Below, one piece after another: positions 9,661 through 18,275 of a stretch of 64,000 nt of DNA. The notes beneath the pieces are model-generated. The model made no database searches and had not been told where the DNA came from. It saw only the letters and a program-made list of their open reading frames with translations. The position numbers were made by a program, and so were the translations under genes. The stretch covers positions 1-64,000 of the forward strand of contig JAKPHF010000064.1 in the NCBI GenBank assembly GCA_029550525.1, read 5' to 3'. Origin of the DNA: Planctomycetota bacterium (lineage in GTDB: Bacteria > Planctomycetota > Phycisphaerae > UBA1845 > PWPN01). Numbering within the stretch: position 1 is the first letter of the stretch; each line of letters starts with the position of its first letter.

Positions 9661-9675
9661 GAGCTCTCGTTGCAA

Positions 9676-9736
9676 GTGAGCTGTAAGCTATGAGCCGTGA
9701 GCTGTGAGCCAGACATCTGCCTGGCAGCTCACAGCG
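9676..9736. repeat. Heptad tract T2 upstream of recO
   Basis: Units such as GAGCTGT-AAGCTAT-GAGCCGT-GAGCTGT-GAGCCAG lead into a centre AGCCAGACATCTGCCTGGC and a short reverse arm AGCTCACAGC. The same centre (CCAGACATCTGG) recurs in tract T3. It lies between the recO start and the symporter terminator. Confidence 0.75.
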
Positions 9737-9760
9737 AAAACTTACACGTGACTTACGAGG

Positions 9761-9801
9761 CAAAAAGCAGCGGACCTTGCTCCTGTGGCAAGGTCCGCTG
9801 C
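9761..9801 (-). terminator. Intrinsic terminator downstream of the symporter gene
   Basis: A perfect 14-bp stem: GCAGCGGACCTTGC (9767-9780) pairs with GCAAGGTCCGCTGC (9788-9801) across a 7-base loop. On the minus strand it is followed by TTTTTG (complement of 9761-9766). It lies about 118 bp past the symporter stop, beyond the repeat pair at 9833-9908. Confidence 0.85.
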
Positions 9802-9832
9802 ATTGTAGCCGATCGTTGCTCTGGAATCTTCG

Positions 9833-9908
9833 GGGGCGGGCATCTCGCCCGCCTGAATGCCGAGAAAGCAGTCATCCAGAGGAAGCAGGCGGGCAAGATG
9901 CCTGCCTC
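9833..9908. repeat. Inverted pair of GGCGGGC hairpin repeats
   Basis: Two hairpins of the dispersed GGCGGGC-loop-GCCCGCC family in opposite orientation: GGCGGGCATCTCGCCCGCC near 9835-9853 and AGGCGGGCAAGATGCCTGCC near 9887-9906. They sit between the symporter stop and its terminator. Other members are at 32865, 33141 and 33251. Confidence 0.65.
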
Positions 9909-9918
9909 TCCAGGCGCG

Positions 9919-12198
9919 TCATCTTCGTGGTTCGCTCGCACCGGCGGGCACCGGCACCGGTACCGCGACCGGCTCGTCGTCGAACTCGACCGCCGTCGGA
10001 TCGAACGGCTTACCGGGCACTTCGGTGTCCGGCGGCAGGTTCCGCCACCACAGGAAGTACAAGCCCACCAGCGAGGCCGCGAAGAGCGCGAAGGTCACGC
10101 CGAACGCTTTCCAAGTGCCGATGAGCGCCTGCATGGGCAACAGGAACAGGGTGATCTGCCACAACAGGGCGAAGGGCACCGAGACGATGTCGTAGAAGTG
10201 CTCGCGCTCCATGTTCCGGCGGACGTCGGGGTCGAGAGTCTTCTTCAGCGGTCCCCACAGACCGAACGGCCGCGTGGTGTGATAGAACCGTTTGACGAGC
10301 CGCGGATCGGTGGGTTCCGTGAGATACGTGCCGACGATGCACCCGATCAGGCCGATCCCGGTCACGACGAGGAATTCCACCCACGACGGCATGACCAGAA
10401 TTCCCAGCGTGGCCAGGGCCCGATCCACGATGGCGCCGACCAGCCCGACGAACGTACCCACCACCACGCCGCCGGCGTTGAATCGCCACCAGTACAGCCG
10501 CAGCAGGCCTGGCATGGCCAGCCCGCCGCCGAGTCCCATGATGATCCAGTCCCAAATGTCGTTGATGCTGGAAGTCGTGTAAGCCATGCCGAAGCCGCCC
10601 GCGACCAGCAGTGTGCCGAAGCCATAGCTGGCCCACATCAACTCACGGTTACCCGCTTTGGGGCGGAAGAATGCTTGGTAAATATCCCGCGTGAACAACG
10701 CGACCGTGGTGTTCACCGTGGGCGAGAACGTGGACATGGCCGCCGCCACGAGGGAGATGATGAACAAGCCTCGCCAACCCATGGGCACGTTCATCGCGAT
10801 CACCGCGGGAAGAATGCGTTCGGGATTGATCGTGCCCTCCCAGCTGATCATGTTGAGCCGGGAGACCCACTTGTCACCCAGCGTGCTCTTCAGCTCGGCC
10901 ACCAGCGTGGGATACTTGTCCTGGTTGTGCACGATGTCGGCCAGCTTGTCTTCCCACCGGTTCTTGGGAATGACCTCCTTGACCGCTTTGTCTTGCTCCA
11001 CCAGACGTTGCAGTTGCGGCTGCCAATCCGGGCCGAAGACTTTCACGAGCTTCTCAGCGGCTTCCGGATCGACGGCGGCCAGGTTGCCGGCGGCCGCTTT
11101 CTTCATCAGCCCTTCCCACTCGCCCCGGGGAATCTCCTCAGCAACCGTCGCCGCTCGCTCCAGGTCGAACGTTTGGTCGGGCTTGGCTTCGCTCAGGATG
11201 TGTCGCTTGATCGCAATCTCGCTCTGCTGGATCACCGACTGGTCGGGGAACAGATCCCGCATCAGGAACAGACCCAGCACGGCAAGGCCCATCATCATGG
11301 GCCAGCGGAAGGTCATCAGCCAGGTCCAGAAGAACGTCAACTTCGCGCATTCGCGCTCGTTGCGGGCTCCGAAATACCGTGGATCGGCTCCCGTGCCCAT
11401 GCCGCCCAGGATGTTGCGAAGCAGGTAGAACATGGCGAATACGAACAGATACTTGTACTGCTCGTATCCCTTTGGCATGGGCGTCACGAAGCTCGGGACG
11501 CTGCTGGTCCATTGTTCCGCGCCGGTCACCTGGTAGGCCAGTTCGTCGAGATTGCCGTCATAACCGGCAACCGCTCCGACGGCCATGATGATGATCACGA
11601 CCACACTCACCAGGATGATGCCGGACTGGAACAGGTCCGTGTAGACCACTCCGTAGAAGCCCGACATAAGCGTGTACAGTGTGGTCAACGCGACCATGGC
11701 CAGGGCACAAGTCTTGGGGCTGTAGGGCAGGAACATCGACAGGAACGTGCCGGCTCCCTGGATGAGGTAGGCCAGCATGGCCATGTTGAGCACCACGCCC
11801 CCGACGGCAGTGATCACACGGGCGGCCTGAGCCATCGACCCCCGGCCGTAGCGGTAAATGTACCATTCCGCGCCGGTCATGCAGTTGGAGCGGCGGTGCC
11901 ACTTGCCCGTCCACAACATCATGAAGGCCAGCACGAGAACGGCTCCGCCCCGGAACTCGATGAACAATCCCCGCGGCCCCAGCATGTAGAGGAACGAGAC
12001 GATGACCATGGTCCCGGTCATGTCCAGGAAGTTGGTCATGCCCGACACGCCCAAGGCCCACCAGGGCAGTTCCCGCCCGGCCAGGAAGTAGGCCTCGAGG
12101 TTCTCCGTTGCCTTGCGTTGGAGGTAAATGGCCATCACGACCAGAATGCCTGAATAGATGGCCATGACTGCGTAGTCGGCGAAGTTGAGATACTGCAA
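9919..12198 (-). CDS. Sodium:solute symporter (SSF) family transporter with large soluble insertion
   Basis: A 759-residue multi-pass inner-membrane protein of the SSF fold. N-terminal helices include YFLAGRELPWWALGVSGM and the Na+-site-like region that follows; later helices contain MSTFSPTVNTTVALFTRD, typical of SSF TM8. The substrate cannot be read from sequence. Between the GLFLMRDLFP helix and INPERILPAVI lies a hydrophilic stretch of about 170 residues rich in Lys/Glu/Ala, far longer than the usual SSF loop. The start is TTG 12198, because GGGAGGG stands 7 nt upstream; the in-frame extension back to 12423 looks non-coding. Divergent from the M16 peptidase. Confidence 0.87.
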   Translation of the reverse strand: MQYLNFADYAVMAIYSGILVVMAIYLQRKATENLEAYFLAGRELPWWALGVSGMTNFLDMTGTMVIVSFLYMLGPRGLFIEFRGGAVLVLAFMMLWTGKWHRRSNCMTGAEWYIYRYGRGSMAQAARVITAVGGVVLNMAMLAYLIQGAGTFLSMFLPYSPKTCALAMVALTTLYTLMSGFYGVVYTDLFQSGIILVSVVVIIIMAVGAVAGYDGNLDELAYQVTGAEQWTSSVPSFVTPMPKGYEQYKYLFVFAMFYLLRNILGGMGTGADPRYFGARNERECAKLTFFWTWLMTFRWPMMMGLAVLGLFLMRDLFPDQSVIQQSEIAIKRHILSEAKPDQTFDLERAATVAEEIPRGEWEGLMKKAAAGNLAAVDPEAAEKLVKVFGPDWQPQLQRLVEQDKAVKEVIPKNRWEDKLADIVHNQDKYPTLVAELKSTLGDKWVSRLNMISWEGTINPERILPAVIAMNVPMGWRGLFIISLVAAAMSTFSPTVNTTVALFTRDIYQAFFRPKAGNRELMWASYGFGTLLVAGGFGMAYTTSSINDIWDWIIMGLGGGLAMPGLLRLYWWRFNAGGVVVGTFVGLVGAIVDRALATLGILVMPSWVEFLVVTGIGLIGCIVGTYLTEPTDPRLVKRFYHTTRPFGLWGPLKKTLDPDVRRNMEREHFYDIVSVPFALLWQITLFLLPMQALIGTWKAFGVTFALFAASLVGLYFLWWRNLPPDTEVPGKPFDPTAVEFDDEPVAVPVPVPAGASEPRR

Positions 12199-12532
12199 AG
12201 AACCGCCCTCCCGCAAAGCTGTGAGTTGTTCCGAATGCTTGGGCGGTAGTGTAGCGGATGGGGCCAGATGTGGGAAGATCGTCTCCGGGCCCGCCGCCGC
12301 GTTTTTTGTGTTCCCGGTTAAGGGGCCCTGCCTTCCTGGTTCGCGACCGTATTTCTTCTCATTCCGTCCTGCCTCGCCAGGGCTTGCTCGCTTGCTTTTC
12401 TCCCTCCCGTTGCAGCGGGACAAACCCTATCATTCGGCCATACAATACGCCTGAACCGCGGCAGGGGACTTTCCCTCTCGCATGGCTGCTGCCCCGCTGA
12501 AGGGGCGAATTTGTCGACAGGAAGGATGCCCA
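12199..12532. other. Divergent intergenic region, symporter / M16 peptidase
   Basis: A 334-bp region holding the ribosome-binding sites and presumably the promoters of both genes. The GACAGGAAGGATGCCC block at 12516-12531 resembles a repeat motif common in such genomes and also provides the GGAAGG used by the M16 gene. No convincing -35/-10 pair or gene is seen. Confidence 0.4.
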
Positions 12533-15295
12533 TTGAAAATGAGCACAAGGATCGCACGCCCCGCGGCATGGGGTTGTCTAACGGCAGGAGTGGTCGCTTT
12601 GATTTCCACCGCAACGTTGCAGGCCCAGACCCCCGATGAATGGCAGTTCGAGGAAGGTACGCTGGACAACGGCCTGCGGGTCCTCACGCTCGAGGATCGT
12701 CGCTCACCGCTGGTGTCCGTCCAGGTCTGGTATCACGTGGGCAGCAAGGACGAGGATCCGCAGCGCCAGGGCTTCGCCCACATGTTCGAGCACATGATGT
12801 TCCGCGGAACCGACCGCATCGGCCCGCAGGATCATTTCCGATTCCTCAGCCGATTCGGGGCTCGGGTGAACGGTTATACGAGTTTCGACCAGACGGTTTA
12901 TTATGAAACGCTCCCCTCGGCGCAGGTCGATCTGGCCCTGTGGCTGGAAGCCGAGCGGATGGGCCGCCTGAAGATCAACGAGGACTACTTCGCCGCCGAG
13001 CGGGAGGTGGTCAAAGAAGAGCGCCGCAAGAATTATCTGAACCGGCCGTTCGGCAAGCTCTATGAGACGCTCTACTCGGCCGCCTACCAGGTTCACCCGT
13101 ATCGCTGGACGCCCATCGGCAACATGCCTCACCTGGACGCGGCCACCGTCGAGGAGTTGCAGCAGTTCTTCCAGACCTACTACGTGCCGAACAACGCCAC
13201 CCTGGTGTTGGTCGGCGACATCGATCACGCGACGGCCATGGCCAAGGCGCGGCAGTACTTCGGTTCGATTCCTCGGCGGCCCGACCCGCCGCGCGTGACT
13301 ATCGCCGAGCCGCCCATGACCGAACCCCGCGCCGTCGAGATCACCGACCGCGCGCCCTCGCCGTTGGTGCTGTTCGCCTACCACGCACCGAGCGACAACG
13401 ATCCCGACGCACTGGCTCTCGATGTACTGGCCCGGATTCTGTCCAACGGCCAGAGCAGCCGGCTGTACCGCCATCTCGTGCAGGGCAAGGAACTGGCCGT
13501 CAGCGTGAATTGCTACAACTCGTCCAAAGAGCAGGCCGGGCTGTTCGTCCTGTCGGCCGTGCTCAAGCCGGACGTGTCGATCGATACCGGCCGCGAAGCC
13601 TTGCTCGACGAGATCGAGCAGCTTCTTACAAAGGGCATCGAGCCGAGCGAACTGGAGAAGGGACGCAACCAGGTGTTGGCCTCCTACGTTCGGGCGGCTG
13701 AGACGGTACAGGGCCGAGCCGATCAGCTCGGCTATGCCGCGGTGGTATTGAACGATCCTCACCGGGTGAACAGCGACCGCCGGCGGATTCGAACGCTGAC
13801 CGCCGAGCAGGTGATGGCCGTCGCCCGGCGCGTGTTGCGCGAGTCGAATCGTGTGTCGATCACCGTACGGCCCGATCCGAATCTCGCACCGGTGGCCGAG
13901 GCGGCTGCCGACCAGTCGCCCAAGACCGAGGAGAAGGTGGTCGATCGGCCGCCGCCGCCCGAGATGCCGCTCGGCAAGCGGCCCGAGCCCGCCGAATTGC
14001 CGGCGCCGGTGCTCCGCACGTTGGCCAACGGCCTGCGGGTGGCGGTGTTCGCTGACGAGGCCGCGCCGTCGGTCTACGTCTCGCTGAACACGACGGCCGG
14101 AGCACGCAACGATCCGCCCGACATGGCCGGTCTGGCGTACTGCACGTTTAACACGCTGCGTCGTGGCACGGCTAGTCGCAGCGGCGATGAGATCGCCGAA
14201 CTCCTCGACGCGCGAGCCATGTCGCTCAACGCCGGCGTGGGGCACGAGGATGCCGGTGTTCGGCTATGGACTTTGAGCGAGCATCTGGAGCTCGGCACGC
14301 AGATCCTGTCCGAGATCATCCAGACGCCGACGTTCCCCGAGAAGGAGGTGGCCAACTTCGTCCGCCGTGCCGCCGCCCAGCAGGCGATTAACGAGCGTGA
14401 TCCGGGAACGCTCGCGGGCCGCGCCTTCGCTCGGGCCCTGTTCGGCGATCATTACCTGGCGCGTCCGACCGACGGCACGTCCGCGAGCCTCGAACGCGTC
14501 ACCCGCGAGGCGGTGGTGGGCTTCCACAAGCGGTTCATCGCGCCCGATAACTCGACGCTGATCTTTGCCGGCAACGTCGCACCTGAAGCGGCTTTCGCGT
14601 TGGCCGAACGATGGTTTGGTAAGTGGGAAGGTCGCGCGGAGCAGGGCACGTGGCCCGAGCCGCCGGCGGCGCAGGCCACGCGCATTCTCCTGGTCGATCG
14701 GCCCGACGCCACGCAGAGCGAGATTCGCATCGGCCAGCGTGTACAACTGACGCGCAAAGACGCCGATTACGCCGCCGCGCGTCTGCTGATCCAGTTGTTC
14801 GGCGAGTCGTTCAGCGGCCGGCTCAACCGCACGCTGCGGATTCAGAAAGGGCTGACCTACGGCGCCCGCGGCACGTTCGATGTGAATGCGCAGGAGGCCT
14901 GCCTGCGTCTGAGCACGTTCACTCGCAACGATCGCACCGCTGCCGCGGTCGAGGCCGCCATCCAGGAGTTGACCGCGTTGGCGAGCGAGCCGGTGACCCA
15001 TGAAGAGTTGGACAGCGCCCGCGACACGCTTGTCGGCAGCTTCCAAATGGGGCTGGAAACGCCGGGTCAAATCGCCGACCGCTGGTGGAATCTGCTCGTC
15101 TGGGGGCTGCCCGAGAACTGGTACACCGATTACCAGAAGGGCTTGATCTCCACGAGCGATCCCGCCGTTCTACGCAGCGCCGCGGAGCGGATTGATCCTT
15201 CGCGTCTGGTCATCGTCGTCGTGGGCAAGGCCGCGGACATCAAGGCCGATCTCGAGCGGATCGCCCCCGTCGAGGTGGTTAAAGAAGAACTGTGA
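12533..15295 (+). CDS. Secreted M16 family zinc peptidase, two-domain (active + inactive half)
   Basis: A 920-residue insulinase/pitrilysin-like protein with a signal peptide (about 1-32, ending ...TLQAQ). The first M16 unit has the inverted zinc motif HMFEH (His83, Glu86, His87), with the third ligand in the EREVVKEE region about 157-163. Around residue 490 a Pro-rich linker (PPPPEMPLGKRPEP) leads to a second M16 unit. There the motif position reads GLAYCTFNTL, so this half lacks the HxxEH and is presumably structural. Start: TTG 12533 has GGAAGG at 7-nt spacing, while ATG 12539 is an alternative. Periplasmic peptide degradation is expected from the family. The stop TGA is formed by heptad tract T3. 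Confidence 0.88.
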   Translation: MKMSTRIARPAAWGCLTAGVVALISTATLQAQTPDEWQFEEGTLDNGLRVLTLEDRRSPLVSVQVWYHVGSKDEDPQRQGFAHMFEHMMFRGTDRIGPQDHFRFLSRFGARVNGYTSFDQTVYYETLPSAQVDLALWLEAERMGRLKINEDYFAAEREVVKEERRKNYLNRPFGKLYETLYSAAYQVHPYRWTPIGNMPHLDAATVEELQQFFQTYYVPNNATLVLVGDIDHATAMAKARQYFGSIPRRPDPPRVTIAEPPMTEPRAVEITDRAPSPLVLFAYHAPSDNDPDALALDVLARILSNGQSSRLYRHLVQGKELAVSVNCYNSSKEQAGLFVLSAVLKPDVSIDTGREALLDEIEQLLTKGIEPSELEKGRNQVLASYVRAAETVQGRADQLGYAAVVLNDPHRVNSDRRRIRTLTAEQVMAVARRVLRESNRVSITVRPDPNLAPVAEAAADQSPKTEEKVVDRPPPPEMPLGKRPEPAELPAPVLRTLANGLRVAVFADEAAPSVYVSLNTTAGARNDPPDMAGLAYCTFNTLRRGTASRSGDEIAELLDARAMSLNAGVGHEDAGVRLWTLSEHLELGTQILSEIIQTPTFPEKEVANFVRRAAAQQAINERDPGTLAGRAFARALFGDHYLARPTDGTSASLERVTREAVVGFHKRFIAPDNSTLIFAGNVAPEAAFALAERWFGKWEGRAEQGTWPEPPAAQATRILLVDRPDATQSEIRIGQRVQLTRKDADYAAARLLIQLFGESFSGRLNRTLRIQKGLTYGARGTFDVNAQEACLRLSTFTRNDRTAAAVEAAIQELTALASEPVTHEELDSARDTLVGSFQMGLETPGQIADRWWNLLVWGLPENWYTDYQKGLISTSDPAVLRSAAERIDPSRLVIVVVGKAADIKADLERIAPVEVVKEEL

Positions 15296-15356
15296 GCTAT
15301 GAGCTGTGCGCTGTGAGCCAGACATCTGGCTGATGGCTGATAGCTGACAGCTATGC
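15291..15356. repeat. Heptad tract T3 (M16 / nucleotidyltransferase convergent junction)
   Basis: The tract fills the entire gap between two convergent genes and contains both stop codons (TGA 15293-15295 on plus, TAG 15353-15351 on minus). Its left arm is GTGAGCTATGAGCTGTG-type. Its centre is the perfect palindrome AGCCAGACATCTGGCT. Its right arm is GCTGATAGCTGACAGC-type. It can fold as one long imperfect hairpin. Confidence 0.8.
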
Positions 15357-16532
15357 ACACGGTTCGCTCGGGCGCAGCGTGCGTCGAAGAATGCTCGCGA
15401 CGCGAGTGCCGTGGGCGGCGAGTTGCCAGCCGGCATGGCGGTGAGGGTAGATCTGGGCGAGATGGCCGGTGCCGGGTAGCAGGACGGCGGCAAGGTAGCC
15501 CAGGCGGAAGCGCAGGCCGGGCGTGGTCAGGGCCGTGCACACCGTGTGCAGCACGGGCGCGCGGCCGGCCAGCGGGGCGGCGGCCACGGCCAGGCGATCC
15601 AGCGGACCGGCGAAGCCGTCGGTCGCTTCCACCGCCGCCCGAAGGAGGTCGTTACCTCCGAATGCCTCTAGCGTGGCCGTCAGGGCGCGGTGCACGGGCA
15701 GGGCGATTCGCCAGCGCCGGCACTGGGCAGCCAGACGATCGAGATCGATGCTCCCGCCGAAGCGGTCCAGCCAGCACTTGATGTCGTAAAGCCAGCGCAG
15801 TTGCGTCCCGCCGTGACAGGCCGCGTGCACGCAGAGATGAATCAACATGCTGTGCGGTCCGGGTACCCGCACGGTCAGCCCGGCGCAGCCGGCCTCCATG
15901 GTGCCGCTCCACAGCGCGCCTTCGGGCATGGTGCGGGCGTAGCGCAGGACGTGGAAGGGCCGGCAGTGCAGATCAATCTTCACCGGCGGATACGTCCCGG
16001 TGAAGTATTCACGCTCGCAATAGTACTTGGGATAGAAGTCCTCACGCAGCAGGTCCGCGCCGGGTCGGCAGCCCGCGTTGCGGAGAACCTTCTCAGCGGT
16101 CGAAACGTCTTCCGCGCGGATGAGCACATCGATGTCGGTCATGGGCCGCAAGCCCGGTTCGTAGAGCACGGCGTTAAGCGCCGCGCCCTTGAGCAGCAGG
16201 AAGGGCACCTTGGCGATCTGCAATCGGGCGAGCGCTTTGCGGACGCTTTCGAGTTGGTAGCTGTTGGCAGCGGCCACGTGCTCGCGGTAGGCCCGCATCT
16301 GCCGCGACGCCGAGACCGGCAGGTCGATGCCGTGCCGTTGCGCCGCCGCGTACAAGAAGGCTCCGACACCTGCGTCGCACGCCTCAGCGGCCACGTACTC
16401 CCACAGTCCGCTGCGGGCGACCTCGCGGAACGCGCCGGCCGGCTCGTCGCCCAGGCAGCGGCCGATCAGCGGCCAGACGGACGCCGGCGTCTGAGATGCC
16501 TGCGCGGGGTCGATCGGGCGTTTGCGCGTCAT
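15351..16532 (-). CDS. Nucleotidyltransferase family protein (HPr-rel-A cassette)
   Basis: A 393-residue protein resembling the uncharacterised nucleotidyltransferase family (NTP_transf_5-like). The core shows LLLKGAALNAVLYEPG followed by RPMTDIDVLI, where the Asp-x-Asp is the expected metal-binding pair. The downstream helical region contains KIDLHCRPF and LIHLCVHAACHGG. Related enzymes accompany HprK-like kinases and PqqD-like proteins in peptide-modification loci. ATG 16532 overlaps the kinase stop as ATGA, with GGGGGGA upstream, so translation is probably coupled. It is the last gene of the cassette, and its TAG lies in tract T3. The transferred group and acceptor are unknown. Confidence 0.8.
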   Translation of the reverse strand: MTRKRPIDPAQASQTPASVWPLIGRCLGDEPAGAFREVARSGLWEYVAAEACDAGVGAFLYAAAQRHGIDLPVSASRQMRAYREHVAAANSYQLESVRKALARLQIAKVPFLLLKGAALNAVLYEPGLRPMTDIDVLIRAEDVSTAEKVLRNAGCRPGADLLREDFYPKYYCEREYFTGTYPPVKIDLHCRPFHVLRYARTMPEGALWSGTMEAGCAGLTVRVPGPHSMLIHLCVHAACHGGTQLRWLYDIKCWLDRFGGSIDLDRLAAQCRRWRIALPVHRALTATLEAFGGNDLLRAAVEATDGFAGPLDRLAVAAAPLAGRAPVLHTVCTALTTPGLRFRLGYLAAVLLPGTGHLAQIYPHRHAGWQLAAHGTRVASILRRTLRPSEPCA

Positions 16533-17470
16533 ATCGTTTCCCCCCGCAGGGCCTGTTCGATCAACTCGCCCGTCCGGTTCAGATCTCCCGATCGCACGCG
16601 CACGCATCGGGCATGGCGGACCGTCTCCACAAGCACTTCCAGCCCCGGGCCGCGGAACTTCGTGAAGTTGAACGACGCCCGGACCAGCTCGAAAACCGCT
16701 TGCGCTCGCGAGATGCCTTCGACGGCCGGCTCCGCGTCGGGGCAATACTGCGGGAAGACGATCATGCGCACGGGGCAGGTCGAGCTCACCGCGTCAGGCC
16801 GGACCGCGAGCGGATCGAGCAGCGACACGGGTCCCTTGCTGCCCTTGTGCATCACGCGATCCAGGTCGAGGGGCAAGCCGAGCTTCAGTAGCGGCGCGAA
16901 TGAACCGGACTTGATGCACAGCGCTTTGGGGTAGGGTTCGAGCAGCCGGGTGTCCGGATGGATGAGCGCGAACTCGTCCGACAGGTACGACCATCCGCGA
17001 GCGAGCAGCCCGGCGGCCAGCGTCGATTTTCCTTGCCCAGGAGCGCCGGCAAGGATCACGCCTTGTCCATCCAGCGACATGGTTGCCGCGTGGATCTGCA
17101 GATAGCCCGGCAGGAACCGGGCGACCAGGGCGTTCATCGTCCATTCCACGAAGGGCAGGACAGACTTCTCGCTGCGCAAGACACACTGTTCGCGCCCGTT
17201 CGTGCGGATGTGGATGTACCGCCGCAACGATCGCCACGAACGCTGCGGGCGCACTTCGATGCGAAAGCTGTCCACGGCCGGCGCGAACACCTGGTAGGGC
17301 TCGTAGAAGCGGTGAAAATCGTGAGCGAGGCCCGGTAACTCACTGTACAGACTCACGGGCACGGGACCGATGCGGTAGTGGCGTGTCACGCCCCGATCCG
17401 CGGCGCGCGCATGGATGTGTGTGCGTTCGCGAGCGAGTCCCAGCGTCGATGGGATCGAGATCTGCGTCAT
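16529..17470 (-). CDS. HprK-related kinase A (HPr-rel-A system)
   Basis: A 313-residue protein related to the C-terminal catalytic domain of HPr kinase/phosphorylase. A P-loop GAPGQGKST lies at 142-150, after IHAATMSLDGQGVILA, and is followed by SDEF at 164-167, a typical arrangement in this family. The N-terminal about 120 residues are specific to the HprK-rel-A type and unlike classical HprK. No HPr or PTS gene is nearby, so a role in PTS regulation is unlikely. It most plausibly phosphorylates a peptide or protein partner of the cassette. ATG 17470 overlaps the PqqD-like stop (ATGA) and has GAGGG upstream. Confidence 0.85.
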   Translation of the reverse strand: MTQISIPSTLGLARERTHIHARAADRGVTRHYRIGPVPVSLYSELPGLAHDFHRFYEPYQVFAPAVDSFRIEVRPQRSWRSLRRYIHIRTNGREQCVLRSEKSVLPFVEWTMNALVARFLPGYLQIHAATMSLDGQGVILAGAPGQGKSTLAAGLLARGWSYLSDEFALIHPDTRLLEPYPKALCIKSGSFAPLLKLGLPLDLDRVMHKGSKGPVSLLDPLAVRPDAVSSTCPVRMIVFPQYCPDAEPAVEGISRAQAVFELVRASFNFTKFRGPGLEVLVETVRHARCVRVRSGDLNRTGELIEQALRGETI

Positions 17471-17805
17471 GCCGCCCTCAATTGCCCCCAATCCACCAAG
17501 CCGTTTCGCACGAGCCGGTCAAGCGCCGCCTCCAATTCTCGGATCAGCGTGTCCGTCTCGACGTCGGCAAAGTGCGCGGCGACCTTGTTCAGAAGTGCGG
17601 GCACCTTCGTGTGGCCGTCGCAGTGTTGCCAGATCAGATAGGCGGTCGCATTCAGGTAATGGACCGCGTGATGCGCGGGATCGTACAGCACGGCCTCGCC
17701 GTCCAGTTCGTGGCAGCACACGCTTGCCCGGCGAACCGGCAGGGCGTTGGGGTCGAACTGAACAGTTTCAGCTTCCATGCTGACAAGGGCGTCGCCGAAC
17801 CTCAC
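17467..17805 (-). CDS. PqqD family peptide chaperone (HPr-rel-A system)
   Basis: A 112-residue small winged-helix-like protein of the PqqD type (RiPP recognition element). The typical centre reads LDGEAVLYDPAHHAVHYLNA, then TAYLIWQHCDG and a C-terminal helix ELEAALDRLVRNGLVDW. PqqD-like proteins bind leader peptides and deliver them to modifying enzymes. The start is GTG 17805, forming a GTGA overlap with the preceding peptide gene; ATG 17778 is the alternative but would lose the coupling. It lies between the small Tat-like peptide and the HprK-like kinase, which makes that peptide the natural client. Confidence 0.85.
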   Translation of the reverse strand: MRFGDALVSMEAETVQFDPNALPVRRASVCCHELDGEAVLYDPAHHAVHYLNATAYLIWQHCDGHTKVPALLNKVAAHFADVETDTLIRELEAALDRLVRNGLVDWGQLRAA

Positions 17806-18017
17806 GGCTTCGTCAATTGGCTGCCTCCCGATGCACAGGCCGGCGTCGGGTGGAACAACAGGACGAGCGGCGCGGCATACGCCAGCTTGCGAGCCGAGCC
17901 CTGAAGAAAATCGCGCCGGCTGCGATCCGCGGCGGGCGTCTCGCTTGAAGCAGACGCGACGGGGGCCGGTGACCCGGACTCCGGCTGCGGCAATGGATCC
18001 TTACGCGCGTCCATCAT
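17802..18017 (-). CDS. Small Tat-signal-like peptide, candidate substrate of the HPr-rel-A cassette
   Basis: A 71-residue hypothetical protein, first gene of the overlapping cassette. Residues 1-32 are a flexible Pro/Ser/Ala-rich leader. SRRDFLQ (33-39) matches the twin-arginine export motif. KLAYAAPLVLL (44-54) is hydrophobic and contains a Tyr-x-x-Pro resembling the element bound by PqqD-like domains in lasso-type leaders. The C-terminus is ACASGGSQLTKP, with one Cys and two Ser as possible modification sites. I infer it to be the modified peptide, but it could instead be a Tat-exported small protein. Two adjacent ATGs (18017 and 18014) follow GAGG. A heptad tract lies upstream. Confidence 0.7.
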   Translation of the reverse strand: MMDARKDPLPQPESGSPAPVASASSETPAADRSRRDFLQGSARKLAYAAPLVLLFHPTPACASGGSQLTKP

Positions 18018-18157
18018 GGCCTCGTGAGCGCCTGACCGCGCCGCCTGCAGGGCGGATCTGTCGCGGAAAGGGTTTCTCAGTGCGTGTTATCGGCCACGGC
18101 AGGGATGGCGTTCAGATAATTATGATGCGGAACGGGCTGGTGGGGAATTATCGGACA

Positions 18158-18275
18158 ATGGAGAGAGGAGACAGAAGACAGCAGTCAGGAGACAGAGAAA
18201 GGATACCGCGTGGAGGTGCGTTTCCTAACTGTCTCCTGGCTTCTGCCTCCTGTATTCTCTTCTGTCTACTGCCAC
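18158..18275. repeat. Heptad tract T4 (PilZ gene end / peptide cassette)
   Basis: A purine-rich arm of AGGAGAC/AGAAGAC/AGCAGTC units (about 18163-18200) is mirrored by a pyrimidine arm CTGTCTC/CTGGCTT/CTGCCTC (about 18229-18270). The two are separated by about 30 bp. The PilZ stop TAG (18268-18266) is part of the second arm. Confidence 0.8.

Noticed and set aside
9697..12153. 818-codon open frame on the plus strand across the symporter gene
   Set aside because: It is antisense to a clear SSF transporter. The His/Gly/Arg-rich translation reflects GC-rich codon composition and shows no family motif.
12704..14245. 513-codon minus-strand frame inside the M16 peptidase
   Set aside because: Shadow of the real gene; no recognisable domain.
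16529..17470. Classical HPr kinase/phosphorylase (hprK)
   Set aside because: The N-terminal half differs from HprK, and the gene is linked to PqqD-like and nucleotidyltransferase genes without HPr. It is the related kinase A type.
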